This document shows, piece by piece, positions 16,546 to 24,108 of a stretch of DNA of 37,533 nt. The position numbers and the translations under genes are program-made. This DNA is from Thiothrix sp. (GTDB taxonomy: Bacteria > Pseudomonadota > Gammaproteobacteria > Thiotrichales > Thiotrichaceae): NCBI GenBank assembly GCA_020442915.1, contig JAGRJD010000008.1:1-37533 (forward strand), written 5' to 3'. Every line of letters begins with the position of its first letter. Within the stretch, counting starts at the first letter, position 1. The notes beneath the pieces are model-generated. The model did no database searches. It was not told the origin of the DNA and worked only from the letters and a program-made list of their open reading frames with translations.

Positions 16546-16594
16546 AAAAGTAAAATGCTAATTTGGCTATTCAAACAGACATTTTTGTATGAAT
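16546..16594. promoter_or_regulatory. TAXI1/lysR control element, copy 1
   Basis: A block of about 49 bp running from AAAAGTAAAATGCTAATTTG to GTATGAAT, which includes the lysR start codon, recurs at 19681-19728 with about five changes. It contains a dyad of the form TTTGG-N4-TCAAA (here one arm is imperfect) suited to a LysR-type regulator. It lies between divergent genes, so one protein could control both. Confidence 0.65.
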
Positions 16595-17524
16595 CCAAAA
16601 CACCTGCTCCAGCTGGCGGTCATTCTGGAAAAAGGCTCCATCAGTGCGGCTGCCGAACACCTGCTGCTGACCCAGCCCACGCTGACGCGCAATATGCATA
16701 CCCTGGAAATGCAGGTGGGTGGCCGGCTTTTTTCCCGCAGCCGCTTCGGCGTACGCAGCACCCCGCTCGGCGAAACGCTGGCACGGGACGGTCGCGCCAT
16801 TGCCCGCCAGATGCAGGCGGCCCGTGAAAGTGCTTCCCGTTACAAGCTGGGTTTCCATAACCAGCTGCAGTTGGGGGTCGGCCCCCTGATCGGCATGGCG
16901 CTCATGCCCCGGCTGTGTGAGCGTCTGGCCCGGGAACATCCCGAAATCGCCCTGACGGTCGTGTGCGATCGGCCACAGCACCTGATGGAACAGATGATTG
17001 ACGGGGATTACGACATTGTGCTGGCACCCGCCATTCATTCCCAGATTCCGTCCGACTTCGGGCGCTGCCTGCTGGCTGAAGACCGGCTGGGCGTGTTTTG
17101 TGGCCCTACCCATCCGCTGGCCGGTATCCGGCAGCTGGAGCCCCAGGCGCTGGATCATTGTGAGTGGATGGTGATCGGTTCCACTTCGCCCTTTGAAAAC
17201 ATGGAGCAGGAACTGCTTGCATACAACAACATCCGGCGGGTACGGACCCAGTTCGCCACCATGAGCGATGCCGTGATTCTGCTCTCGGTACTGATGCAGG
17301 GGCGCCATCTGGCCGTATTGCCGAAAACGCCGCTGACACTGCTGCAGGCCACTTACCCGCTGGCGGAGCTGCCACTGAAGCGGCATATTGCCATACGTAA
17401 CCTGTATTTCTGGTACCGCGAATCCCTGTGGGAAAGTGAAGCCATCCAGACCTGTCTGAACATTGCCCAGGATATTGTGACTGAAGCGGGCTTAGCCCGT
17501 GCGGAAGAACCCGCCCGGCCATAA
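16589..17524 (+). CDS. LysR-family transcriptional regulator
   Basis: 311 residues. The N-terminal winged helix-turn-helix is clear (LQLAVILEKGSISAAAEHLL, then LTQPTLTRNMHTLE and GGRLFSRSRFGVRSTPLGE), followed by a type-2 periplasmic-binding-protein-like effector domain starting near LQLGVGPLIGMALMPRLC. It is divergent from TAXI1 and convergent with TAXI2 (five bases apart), so it is embedded in the transporter locus and most likely controls it in response to the imported solute or a product. There is no obvious ribosome site before ATG 16589; the start codon lies inside the repeated control block. Confidence 0.92.
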   Translation: MNPKHLLQLAVILEKGSISAAAEHLLLTQPTLTRNMHTLEMQVGGRLFSRSRFGVRSTPLGETLARDGRAIARQMQAARESASRYKLGFHNQLQLGVGPLIGMALMPRLCERLAREHPEIALTVVCDRPQHLMEQMIDGDYDIVLAPAIHSQIPSDFGRCLLAEDRLGVFCGPTHPLAGIRQLEPQALDHCEWMVIGSTSPFENMEQELLAYNNIRRVRTQFATMSDAVILLSVLMQGRHLAVLPKTPLTLLQATYPLAELPLKRHIAIRNLYFWYRESLWESEAIQTCLNIAQDIVTEAGLARAEEPARP

Positions 17525-17529
17525 GCCGT

Positions 17530-18522
17530 CTATTCAGCCAGCAACGCCGCCGGAACCTCAATGTCCTGTTCCTGGTAATAGCGTACCGCACCGGGATGCA
17601 AAGGGGCGGCCACCCCGTCAAAACGCTGCTCGGCGGTAACGGTTTTCAACAGGCCATTCGCTTTGTGAGCTGTATCCAGGTTGTCGAAGTAGGTTTTGGT
17701 CAGGGTATAAGCCGTTTCTTCCGCCATGTCCTTGTTGACGGCCAGCATCATGACCGTGACCCAGACCGTGACCGGCTCATCCTTGTTGACCTGGCCGCTG
17801 TAGGTATCGGGCGGAATGACACTCCTGATCATGCCCAGGTCTGCCGGTGGTTCGGCATCTGCCGGCAGGGACAGGATACGGATCTCGCGTGACAGCGACA
17901 ATTCAGCCAGCACCTGGGAGCCCAGTGCCTGCGGTGCGATAACCAGGTCATACTGGCCATCCTGAAAGCCCTGGATGGCGATTCCCCACGGTGCCTTGAT
18001 TCCTTCGTAATCCTTGCCTTCCTCCAGTCCGGAAGCAGCCTTGATCAGGGCCTTGATCTGGGCATTGGCCGTCCCGGCAGGGGGGCCTATATAGACCTTC
18101 TTGCCCTGGATATCGGCCCAGTTTTCAATGCCGCTGTCAGCCCAGACAATCGGGTGATAGAGGCTGGCGGAAAAACCGAACAGGGCCCTGACATTCCCGG
18201 CCATTTTGCCCCCGGCTTCTGCCCCCAGCCTGGAATAGGCGCCTTTGCCCGCAAGCAGACCTGTATAGGCTGATGGCGGAATGACAGCGGAATCGAGATT
18301 GCCCTGGCCGATTTTGAGCAGGGATTTGGTCAGGGTCTGGCCGGTGGCCAGTTCCACGTCAATACCGGCTTTGTTCCAGTAGGGGGCCATGGTTTGGGGT
18401 AGCAGGCCGACCACACTGTTCGGGGTTGCAGTTTCCATGGAAACCTTGGTTGCCCAAGCTGGCAGTGCCAGCAGCATCAGGCCGGTAATCAGGATAACAT
18501 TCTTCAAAAACTTGAAAGGCAT
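17530..18522 (-). CDS. TAXI-type TRAP solute-binding protein 2
   Basis: 330 residues, the same length as the other two receptors. Signal peptide MPFKFLKNVILITGL to ALPAWA, then VSMETATPNSVVGLLPQTMA, YIGPPAGTANAQIKALI and LHPGAVRYYQEQ. It is very similar to TAXI3, both in protein and in DNA, pointing to a recent duplication. Compared with TAXI1 it has distinct residues through the central binding region (for example GGKMAGNVRALFGFSASLYHP). It follows TAXI3 after 75 bp, probably in one transcript, with no permease gene of its own. Confidence 0.93.
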   Translation of the reverse strand: MPFKFLKNVILITGLMLLALPAWATKVSMETATPNSVVGLLPQTMAPYWNKAGIDVELATGQTLTKSLLKIGQGNLDSAVIPPSAYTGLLAGKGAYSRLGAEAGGKMAGNVRALFGFSASLYHPIVWADSGIENWADIQGKKVYIGPPAGTANAQIKALIKAASGLEEGKDYEGIKAPWGIAIQGFQDGQYDLVIAPQALGSQVLAELSLSREIRILSLPADAEPPADLGMIRSVIPPDTYSGQVNKDEPVTVWVTVMMLAVNKDMAEETAYTLTKTYFDNLDTAHKANGLLKTVTAEQRFDGVAAPLHPGAVRYYQEQDIEVPAALLAE

Positions 18523-18597
18523 GGTTCCTCCTTCAGGGTGTGATTCCGGGGGGCTGGAATCGGTGACTGTTGATCATATCGGTTCCGGAACGGGTGG

Positions 18598-19590
18598 CTA
18601 TTCAGCCAGCAATTCTGCCGGAATTTCGATGTTCTGTTCCTGGTAATAGCGTATTGCACCGGGATGCAAAGGGGCGGCAACCCCGTCAAAACGCTGCTCG
18701 GCAGTGACGCTTTTCAGCAGGTCGTTGGCTTTACGGGCCGTCTCCAGGTTGTCGAAGTAGGTTTTGGTCAGGGTATAGGCCGTTGCTTCCGCCATGTCCT
18801 TGTTGACGGCCAGCATCATGACCGTGACCCAGACCGTGACCGGCTCGTCCTTGTTGACCTGGCCACTGTAGGTATCGGGTGGAATGACGCTGGTGATCAG
18901 ACCCAGGCCTGCCGGTGGCCGGGTATCCGCCGGCAGGGACAGGATGCGGATCTCGCGTGACAGCGACAGTTCGGTCAGCACCTGGGAGCCCAGTGGCTGG
19001 GGTGAAAAAACCAGATCATACTGGCCATCCCGAAAACCCTGGACGGCAACCCCCCACGGTGCCTTGATCCCCTCATAATCCCTGCCATCCTCCAATCCTG
19101 CCGCTGTTTCGAGCAGGGCCTTGATCTGGGCATTGGCAGCACCGGCCGGAGGGCCGATATAAATCTTTTTACCCTTGAGATCGGCCCAGTTTTCAATACC
19201 GCTGTCGGCCCAGACGATCGGGTGATAGAGACTGGAAGAAAAACCGAACAGGGCTCTGACATTCCCGGCCATTTTGCCCCCGGCTTCTGCCCCCAGCCTG
19301 GCATACGCACCCTTGCCGGCCCGCAGGCCCGTATAAGCCATGGGCGGGATGACAGCGGAATCGAGATTACCCTGGCCGATTTTCATCAGGGATTTGGTCA
19401 GGGTCTGGCCGGTGGCCAGTTCCACGTCAATACCGGCTTTGCTCCAGTAGGGAGCCATGGTTTGTGGCAACAGGCCAAGGATACTGTTTGCGGTTGCGGT
19501 TTCCATGGAAACCCTGGTTGCCCAGGCTGGCAGTGCCAGCAACATCAGGCCGGTAATCAGGACAAAGTGCTTCAGAAATTTGAAAGGCAT
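18598..19590 (-). CDS. TAXI-type TRAP solute-binding protein 3
   Basis: 330 residues from ATG 19590, which has GGAGGAGG four bases upstream (the frame is open to 19611). Signal peptide MPFKFLKHFVLITGL to ALPAWA; the mature part is nearly collinear with TAXI2, with differences such as NSILGLLPQ for NSVVGLLPQ and VFSPQPLGSQ for VIAPQALGSQ. It is the first gene of a TAXI3-TAXI2 pair driven from the 19600-19730 region, which contains the second copy of the lysR control block. It likely feeds the same permease as TAXI1, perhaps with a shifted ligand preference. Confidence 0.93.
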   Translation of the reverse strand: MPFKFLKHFVLITGLMLLALPAWATRVSMETATANSILGLLPQTMAPYWSKAGIDVELATGQTLTKSLMKIGQGNLDSAVIPPMAYTGLRAGKGAYARLGAEAGGKMAGNVRALFGFSSSLYHPIVWADSGIENWADLKGKKIYIGPPAGAANAQIKALLETAAGLEDGRDYEGIKAPWGVAVQGFRDGQYDLVFSPQPLGSQVLTELSLSREIRILSLPADTRPPAGLGLITSVIPPDTYSGQVNKDEPVTVWVTVMMLAVNKDMAEATAYTLTKTYFDNLETARKANDLLKSVTAEQRFDGVAAPLHPGAIRYYQEQNIEIPAELLAE

Positions 19591-19680
19591 GGTTCCTCCT
19601 CCAGGCAGCAATTCCGGTCATGGCCTCCCAGACATGACCTCAGGATTGTTGGTCGACCCTATTGGAACGGATCGGAGTGT

Positions 19681-19728
19681 AAAAGTAAAATGCTAATTTG
19701 GTCGTCCAAACAGACTTTTTTGTATGAA
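19681..19728. promoter_or_regulatory. TAXI3 control element, copy 2, with relic lysR start
   Basis: This is the partner of 16546-16594. The dyad here is perfect: TTTGG and CCAAA arms around four bases (19697-19710). The block ends GTATGAAT like the lysR start, but after ATGAAT the sequence runs straight toward the Lrp gene and no LysR coding follows. The copied unit therefore seems to have comprised receptor, operator and the first bases of lysR. Confidence 0.65.
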
Positions 19729-19761
19729 TAAAAGGCCACTGTTTCCGGTCGGGTTGCAGTT

Positions 19762-20229
19762 TCAGGACGGATGTTGAATGGCCTGTCCGTTTTCCTTGAT
19801 GGTTTCCAGCACAATGGAGGAACGGGCATCCACCACCCCCGGCAGGTACAGAATCCGGTTTTCCAGAAACCGGGCGAAGCGGGGCAGGTCAGGTGCGGTG
19901 ATATTGAGCATGAAGTCGGTATTCCCGGAAATCTTGTGGCAGGCTTCAACCTCAGGGTAGCCGATAACGGCATCATGAAACTGCCGGGCGGCTTTGGGAT
20001 CATGACGATTGATCCTGACCTGGACAAAGGCCCGCACTTCATGGCCCAAAGCACGATTGTCCAGCGCTACCGTGAAATGACGGATGATACCGGCCTGCTG
20101 CAGGGCCTGGGTACGGCGCTGTATGCTGGAGGCCGACAGGTGGAGCTGTTCCGCAAGGCGGGCCCAGCTGGTGCGCCCGTCCTGCCTGAGGGCATAGATG
20201 ATCAGCCAGTCATAACGATCCAGGGTCAT
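19762..20229 (-). CDS. Lrp/AsnC-family regulator
   Basis: 155 residues. An N-terminal helix-turn-helix (LRQDGRTSWARLAEQLHLSASSIQRRTQALQQAGII) is followed by the alpha-beta RAM domain used for ligand binding and oligomerisation (AFVQVRINRHD, then EVEACHKISGNTDFMLNI and FLENRILYLPGVVDARSSIVLETIKE). It is divergent from hpd across 167 bp, a common pairing in which an Lrp-type protein controls tyrosine or phenylalanine breakdown. AAGG precedes ATG 20229. Confidence 0.93.
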   Translation of the reverse strand: MTLDRYDWLIIYALRQDGRTSWARLAEQLHLSASSIQRRTQALQQAGIIRHFTVALDNRALGHEVRAFVQVRINRHDPKAARQFHDAVIGYPEVEACHKISGNTDFMLNITAPDLPRFARFLENRILYLPGVVDARSSIVLETIKENGQAIQHPS

Positions 20230-20253
20230 GGAAACCTTGAAACCTTTTGCACG

Positions 20254-20275
20254 AATCCGTTGTTATTTCCGGATT
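20254..20275. promoter_or_regulatory. Inverted repeat in the lrp-hpd intergenic region
   Basis: AATCCG (20254-20259) and CGGATT (20270-20275) flank a ten-base A+T-rich spacer. It lies 25 bp before the Lrp-type gene and is a plausible binding site for that protein, though Lrp-family sites are loosely defined. Confidence 0.4.
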
Positions 20276-20396
20276 ATTGCATGATTCCTGGGTAAAACCC
20301 CCTTGTTTATCGCAGAATACGCACAAACCCGGCCCGGCAAATCCCTTATGATGTTCTACCAGCAGCCAGCAGGCATCCACCAATAAGGAGGTCAAC

Positions 20397-21497
20397 ATGC
20401 CACATCCATCCCCGGAAACCCGTTCAACCATCAACCCGCTGGGGCTGGACGGTTTTGAGTTCATCGAATTTGCATCACCGCGTCCGGGTGTACTGGAGCC
20501 GGTGTTTGAAATGATGGGGTTCAGCAGGGTAGCCACCCACCGTTCCAAAGACGTGGACCTGTACCGTCAGGGCAATATCAATTTCATCATCAATCGGGAG
20601 CCCCACAGTCTGGCACAGTATTTTGCCGAGGAGCATGGCCCCTCCGCCTGTGGCATGGCCTTCCGGGTGCGCGATTCGCATGCAGCCTACAGGAAGGCCC
20701 TGGAACTGGGTGCGCAACCGGTTGACATTCCGCCCGGTCCGATGGAACTGCGCCTGCCGGCCATCAAGGGGATCGGCAATGCCCCGATCTACCTGATTGA
20801 CCGTTATCAGGAAGGTTCAACCCTCTATGACATTGATTTTGAATACCTGGATGGGGTGGCGCGCCATCCGGCAGGTTGTGGTTTCCATACCCTGGATCAC
20901 CTGACCCACAATGTCTACCGGGGTCGTATGGCCTACTGGGCGGATTATTATGAAAAACTGTTTAATTTCCGCGAAATCCGTTATTTCGATATCAAGGGCG
21001 AGTATACCGGCCTGACCTCCAAGGCCATGACGGCACCGGATGGCAAAATCCGCATTCCCCTCAACGAGGAAGGCGTCGGGGGTTCCGGGCAGATCGAGGA
21101 GTTTCTGATGGCGTTCAATGGTGAGGGCATCCAGCACATTGCTTTGGCCTGTGATGACCTGATCGGGTGCTGGGATCGCCTGAAGGCCCGGGGTCTGCCC
21201 TTCATGACCCCGCCACCGGATACCTATTACCAGATGCTGGACGAGCGTCTGCCGGGGCATGGTGAGCCGGTGGAAGCCCTGAAAGCCCGTGGCATTCTGC
21301 TGGATGGTTCGACTGCTGGCGGTCAGCCCCGCCTGCTGCTGCAGATATTCTCGGAAACCCTGCTGGGGCCGGTATTTTTCGAGTTTATCCAGCGCAAGCA
21401 GGATGAGGGCTTCGGTGAAGGCAATTTCAGGGCCCTGTTTGAATCGATTGAGCGCGATCAGATCAACCGGGGCGTGCTGAAACCTGAAACCGCCTGA
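20397..21497 (+). CDS. hpd: 4-hydroxyphenylpyruvate dioxygenase
   Basis: 366 residues, the normal length. It converts 4-hydroxyphenylpyruvate to homogentisate in tyrosine breakdown, using Fe(II) in the cytoplasm. The three iron ligands are visible: His168 (TLDHLTHNV), His247 (GIQHIAL) and Glu329 ([11 protein letters not shown]). The C-terminal [15 protein letters not shown] block is diagnostic. A near-perfect AAGGAGGT precedes ATG 20397. No homogentisate dioxygenase or later pathway genes are in the window, so the product would be used by chromosomal enzymes or form pyomelanin. Confidence 0.96.
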   Translation: MPHPSPETRSTINPLGLDGFEFIEFASPRPGVLEPVFEMMGFSRVATHRSKDVDLYRQGNINFIINREPHSLAQYFAEEHGPSACGMAFRVRDSHAAYRKALELGAQPVDIPPGPMELRLPAIKGIGNAPIYLIDRYQEGSTLYDIDFEYLDGVARHPAGCGFHTLDHLTHNVYRGRMAYWADYYEKLFNFREIRYFDIKGEYTGLTSKAMTAPDGKIRIPLNEEGVGGSGQIEEFLMAFNGEGIQHIALACDDLIGCWDRLKARGLPFMTPPPDTYYQMLDERLPGHGEPVEALKARGILLDGSTAGGQPRLLLQIFSETLLGPVFFEFIQRKQDEGFGEGNFRALFESIERDQINRGVLKPETA

Positions 21498-21500
21498 AAC

Positions 21501-21523
21501 TTATCCACAAAAGCTGTGGACAA
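21501..21523. promoter_or_regulatory. Inverted DnaA-box pair
   Basis: TTATCCACA at 21501-21509 is a perfect consensus DnaA box. Five bases later TGTGGACAA (21515-21523) is a near-consensus box in the opposite orientation. They lie three bases after the hpd stop. The pair also forms a TCCACA/TGTGGA hairpin, so it might instead be a weak transcript end. Confidence 0.5.
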
Positions 21524-21564
21524 CGGCGTTCATAACTCAGTCAGGAAACCCGGTTAATGCTTTT

Positions 21565-21596
21565 AAAACAATGGCCTTTATGGGTTTGATTGTTTT
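21565..21596. repeat. A+T-rich inverted repeat downstream of hpd
   Basis: AAAACAAT (21565-21572) and ATTGTTTT (21589-21596) are perfect eight-base arms with a 16-base loop. The right arm runs into two more T. It could be a weak bidirectional terminator between hpd and the convergent dmeF-like gene. Confidence 0.4.
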
Positions 21597-21618
21597 TTGA
21601 TCGACTCATTGTCCGGGA

Positions 21619-22605
21619 TCAGGGACTGCACTGCTGACAGTGGTATACCTCCACGATCGGGTGGTGCAGGCTTTCCACACCATGCAGCCTGGCCTTGTAA
21701 TCATCCGGAGACCGGGGTTCATGTGTTACAACCGAGGCCATCAGTGTCCAGGCCCCCTGTCCGACCGACCACAGGTGCAGATCCTGTACCTGGGTGCCGG
21801 GCACGCTTTCCAGACGTTGGCGGATCTGCTGATGCAGGGCCTGCGGCCCTTCGGTATCCAAAAGGATGGCACCGGTCTGGCGCAGCAGCTGCCAGGCCCA
21901 GCGCAGGATCACTGCCGATGCCAGCAGGGCGATCAGCGGGTCCAGCCAGTTCCAGCCCCACAGCCAGGCCGCAGCCAGGCCGATAATGGCAGCCACCGAG
22001 GTGACGGCATCGGCAAGCACGTGCATCAGGGCCGCGTGCAGGTTGTGATCACGCGGGTGTTCGTGAGCGTGATCGTCGTGTGCATGGTCATGGTCGTGGT
22101 GGGAATGGGTATGTCCGTGCTCATGGCCGCCCGCCAGCAGCCACGCCGACAGCAGGTTGACCAGCAGCCCGATCACGGCGACAACCATGGCTTCCTTCGG
22201 CAGCAGGGGCTGCAGGGACAGCAGGCGTGAGACGGATTCAAAGACCAGCCACACACAGCTCAGCCCCAGCAGCAGGGCACTGGTATATGCCGCCAGATCG
22301 TTGATTTTCCCGCTTCCCAGCGTCAGGCGCGGGTCCGTGGCATAGTGCCGGGCCAGGTAATAGGCCATGAAGGCCAGCCCCAGAGCCAATGCATGGCCGC
22401 CCATGTGGATGCCGTCTGCCAGCAGGGCCATGGAACCGGTGACCAGCCCGCCAATGATTTCTGCGAACATGGTGACAAGGGTCAGCAATGTCACCAGCAG
22501 GGTGCGCTGCTCGGCACTGTGTTTCTGGCCCTGCCCGAAATCGTGCAGGTGATGGACGGCCCTGATGGTGGGGCAGGGTTGTTCTCCGAATGTATTTGCC
22601 GTCAT
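21619..22605 (-). CDS. dmeF: DmeF-like cation diffusion facilitator
   Basis: 328 residues with about six membrane helices. The ALLADGIHMGGHALALGLAF motif has the D-x-x-H-x-x-x-H layout of DmeF (cobalt/nickel efflux) rather than the usual zinc-CDF pattern. A long His/Asp-rich cytoplasmic loop (about residues 154-185, HEHGHTHSHHDHDHAH) and the second motif HVLADAVTSVAAIIGL follow. The N-terminal HHLHDFGQGQ also fits DmeF proteins. It would export Co(II), Ni(II) or similar ions from the cytoplasm. No DmeR repressor gene is adjacent. AGGGA precedes ATG 22605. Confidence 0.85.
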   Translation of the reverse strand: MTANTFGEQPCPTIRAVHHLHDFGQGQKHSAEQRTLLVTLLTLVTMFAEIIGGLVTGSMALLADGIHMGGHALALGLAFMAYYLARHYATDPRLTLGSGKINDLAAYTSALLLGLSCVWLVFESVSRLLSLQPLLPKEAMVVAVIGLLVNLLSAWLLAGGHEHGHTHSHHDHDHAHDDHAHEHPRDHNLHAALMHVLADAVTSVAAIIGLAAAWLWGWNWLDPLIALLASAVILRWAWQLLRQTGAILLDTEGPQALHQQIRQRLESVPGTQVQDLHLWSVGQGAWTLMASVVTHEPRSPDDYKARLHGVESLHHPIVEVYHCQQCSP

Positions 22606-22676
22606 GGGTCTGATCCCTGTTTTGAGATTGGCTGCGCAGTCGTTTTGATCTTAGGTCCTGGATCCGGTGGATGCAA

Positions 22677-22710
22677 TCCGGTGCCGGCCACTGCCAGTCT
22701 CGGCACCGGA
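22677..22710 (-). repeat. Perfect hairpin between mneA-like and dmeF-like genes
   Basis: TCCGGTGCCG (22677-22686) and CGGCACCGGA (22701-22710) are perfect ten-base arms with a 14-base loop. It lies 35 bp past the Mn exporter stop. There is no T-run, so termination is uncertain; it may protect the transcript end or bind a regulator. Confidence 0.55.
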
Positions 22711-22744
22711 AGCATGCCGTATTGGTGTCTGCCTGTGCATCAGC

Positions 22745-23308
22745 TCAGAACCCGAACAGGGCCGCCAGTCCCAGCAATACAAAAATTATGGCGGCAATAC
22801 CGTGCACCAGCTTCAGTGGCAGCCGGTGTGCCATTTTGTCCCCCACCAGTACCGCCGGTACATTGGCAATCATCATGCCCAGTGTGGTTCCCAGTACCAC
22901 CCAGGCCAGGGAGGCGTATTCTGCGGCCAGTGCGATGGTGGCGACCTGGGTTTTGTCCCCCATTTCTGCAATGAAAAAGGCAATCAGGGTCGCCATGAAG
23001 ACGCTGTTCCGCGAGGCATCGATATGGGCATCGGTCTCGTCCAGCTTGTCAGGAATCATGATCCAGACGGCCATGGCCAGAAAACCCAGCCCCAGCACCC
23101 AGCGCAGCGCATCCTCACCCAGCAGGCTGGTGATCCAGGTGCCCACGATACCGGCTCCGGCATGATTCAGCAGGGTGGCCACCAGAATGCCGAGGATGAT
23201 GGGTAGGGGTTTGCGGAATTTTGCTGCCAGTACCAGCGAGAGCAGCTGGGTTTTGTCGCCGATTTCAGCGAGGGCAACAATGCCGGTTGAAACAAGGAAG
23301 GCTTCCAT
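22745..23308 (-). CDS. Gdt1/TMEM165-family (UPF0016) manganese exporter
   Basis: 187 residues with about six helices. Two E-x-G-D-K-T motifs, one in each half (ALAEIGDKTQLLSL and IAEMGDKTQVATIAL), define the UPF0016/Gdt1 family; bacterial members (MneA, MneP-like in role) export Mn(II). The start at ATG 23308 matches the family and has GGAG upstream; the longer frame to 23380 runs into the riboswitch. A yybP-ykoY manganese riboswitch lies directly upstream, which supports manganese as the substrate and suggests that high Mn turns the gene on. Confidence 0.92.
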   Translation of the reverse strand: MEAFLVSTGIVALAEIGDKTQLLSLVLAAKFRKPLPIILGILVATLLNHAGAGIVGTWITSLLGEDALRWVLGLGFLAMAVWIMIPDKLDETDAHIDASRNSVFMATLIAFFIAEMGDKTQVATIALAAEYASLAWVVLGTTLGMMIANVPAVLVGDKMAHRLPLKLVHGIAAIIFVLLGLAALFGF

Positions 23309-23357
23309 AAGGACTCCAAAGCCGGGCGTTTTCCAATGACCACCCCACCCTCCCGGC

Positions 23358-23476
23358 TTGACCGAAGGTGTGATGGTCAAAGGTCTTGCCAGACCGGAGC
23401 CGCCGGTACCATGACCGGATGGTCAAGTGTGTTGATACAGGCCCTTTCTGCTAAAGGAGGCTACTCCCCAATGACG
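23358..23476 (-). ncRNA. yybP-ykoY manganese riboswitch
   Basis: Read on the minus strand, the leader of the Mn exporter shows the hallmark elements in order: GGGGAGTAGCC (23469-23459), TCAACACACTT (23435-23425) and GGCAAGACCTTTG (23390-23378). These match the conserved loops L1 and L3 of the yybP-ykoY aptamer known from E. coli mntP and alx. A downstream hairpin (arms TTGACC and GGTCAA, 23380-23358) uses bases of the aptamer 3' element and could be the switching part. TTGACCATC also occurs inside the aptamer, allowing alternative pairing. The start of the RNA is not defined. Confidence 0.92.
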
Positions 23477-23567
23477 GCCCGGATTCTAGCCTCCGGACCG
23501 GTATCCTGTCCAGCCGGGAATCGGCAATGTTTCTTGTGAAAATATAGTTGACAAGGAAAACATAAAA

Positions 23568-23591
23568 TGTGAACATGCATCAATGTTTACA
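23568..23591. promoter_or_regulatory. Inverted repeat upstream of the periplasmic-protein gene
   Basis: TGTGAACAT (23568-23576) and ATGTTTACA (23583-23591) match as inverted arms at eight of nine positions around six bases. A TTGACA at 23548-23553 is a likely -35 box, placing this dyad at or just past the -10 region, where a repressor would block transcription. The TetR-type regulator two genes along is the natural candidate. Confidence 0.5.
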
Positions 23592-23625
23592 GAAGATATA
23601 TCAATCGTTCAAAGGACCTCCGATC

Positions 23626-24018
23626 ATGAAAAACACACTTGTCACTACCCTTGCCGCCTCCCTGCTGATGAGCGCATTTTCGGCACCGGTTCTGGCCGGG
23701 CCGGTAGCCGCAACGGAAAAGCTCTGGTTCAGTGCCCCGCAGGTCAGTGCGTTTTATACCCTGGATGAGGCCAATCACCAGGTGGTGGTGACCGCCCGGC
23801 CCGGGCCGGGCAGCAAGCGCGGGCTGGACAAGCCGGTTGCCCGTACGGCTACCCTGCTGGAAGACGGCGGGAAGTTCATGACCGCCATGTATGGCGAAGG
23901 TGACAATGCGCCGACTGCGACCCTGATTGTCACCCGTGACGGTGACAGGCTGGAGGCTTTTGTCTCCACCTTCACCATGGATGCGGATACGGGCCAGACT
24001 GTGTCCCGGCTGGATTGA
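23626..24018 (+). CDS. Small periplasmic protein, unknown
   Basis: 130 residues from ATG 23626 (AAAGGA upstream; the frame is open to 23569 but the extension crosses the dyad). A signal peptide ends at APVLA near residue 24. The mature part, about 105 residues, looks like one beta-rich domain (KLWFSAPQVSAFYTLDEANHQVVVTARPG, then FMTAMYGEGDNAPTATLIVTRDGDRLEAFVSTFTMD), without cysteines or metal motifs. I do not recognise the family. It is followed 90 bp later by a tetR gene in the same direction. Confidence 0.75.
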   Translation: MKNTLVTTLAASLLMSAFSAPVLAGPVAATEKLWFSAPQVSAFYTLDEANHQVVVTARPGPGSKRGLDKPVARTATLLEDGGKFMTAMYGEGDNAPTATLIVTRDGDRLEAFVSTFTMDADTGQTVSRLD

Positions 24019-24108
24019 TGCCGGGCGGTTGTCAGCACCGGGACATGAAATGTTTCCATAGAAAACTTGTGCTATGATACCAGCCTTTCGAGCACCACAA
24101 GGCAAGCG

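Noticed and set aside
19681..19761. A second lysR gene
   Set aside because: Only the control block and ATGAAT are present; no LysR coding follows before the Lrp-type gene.
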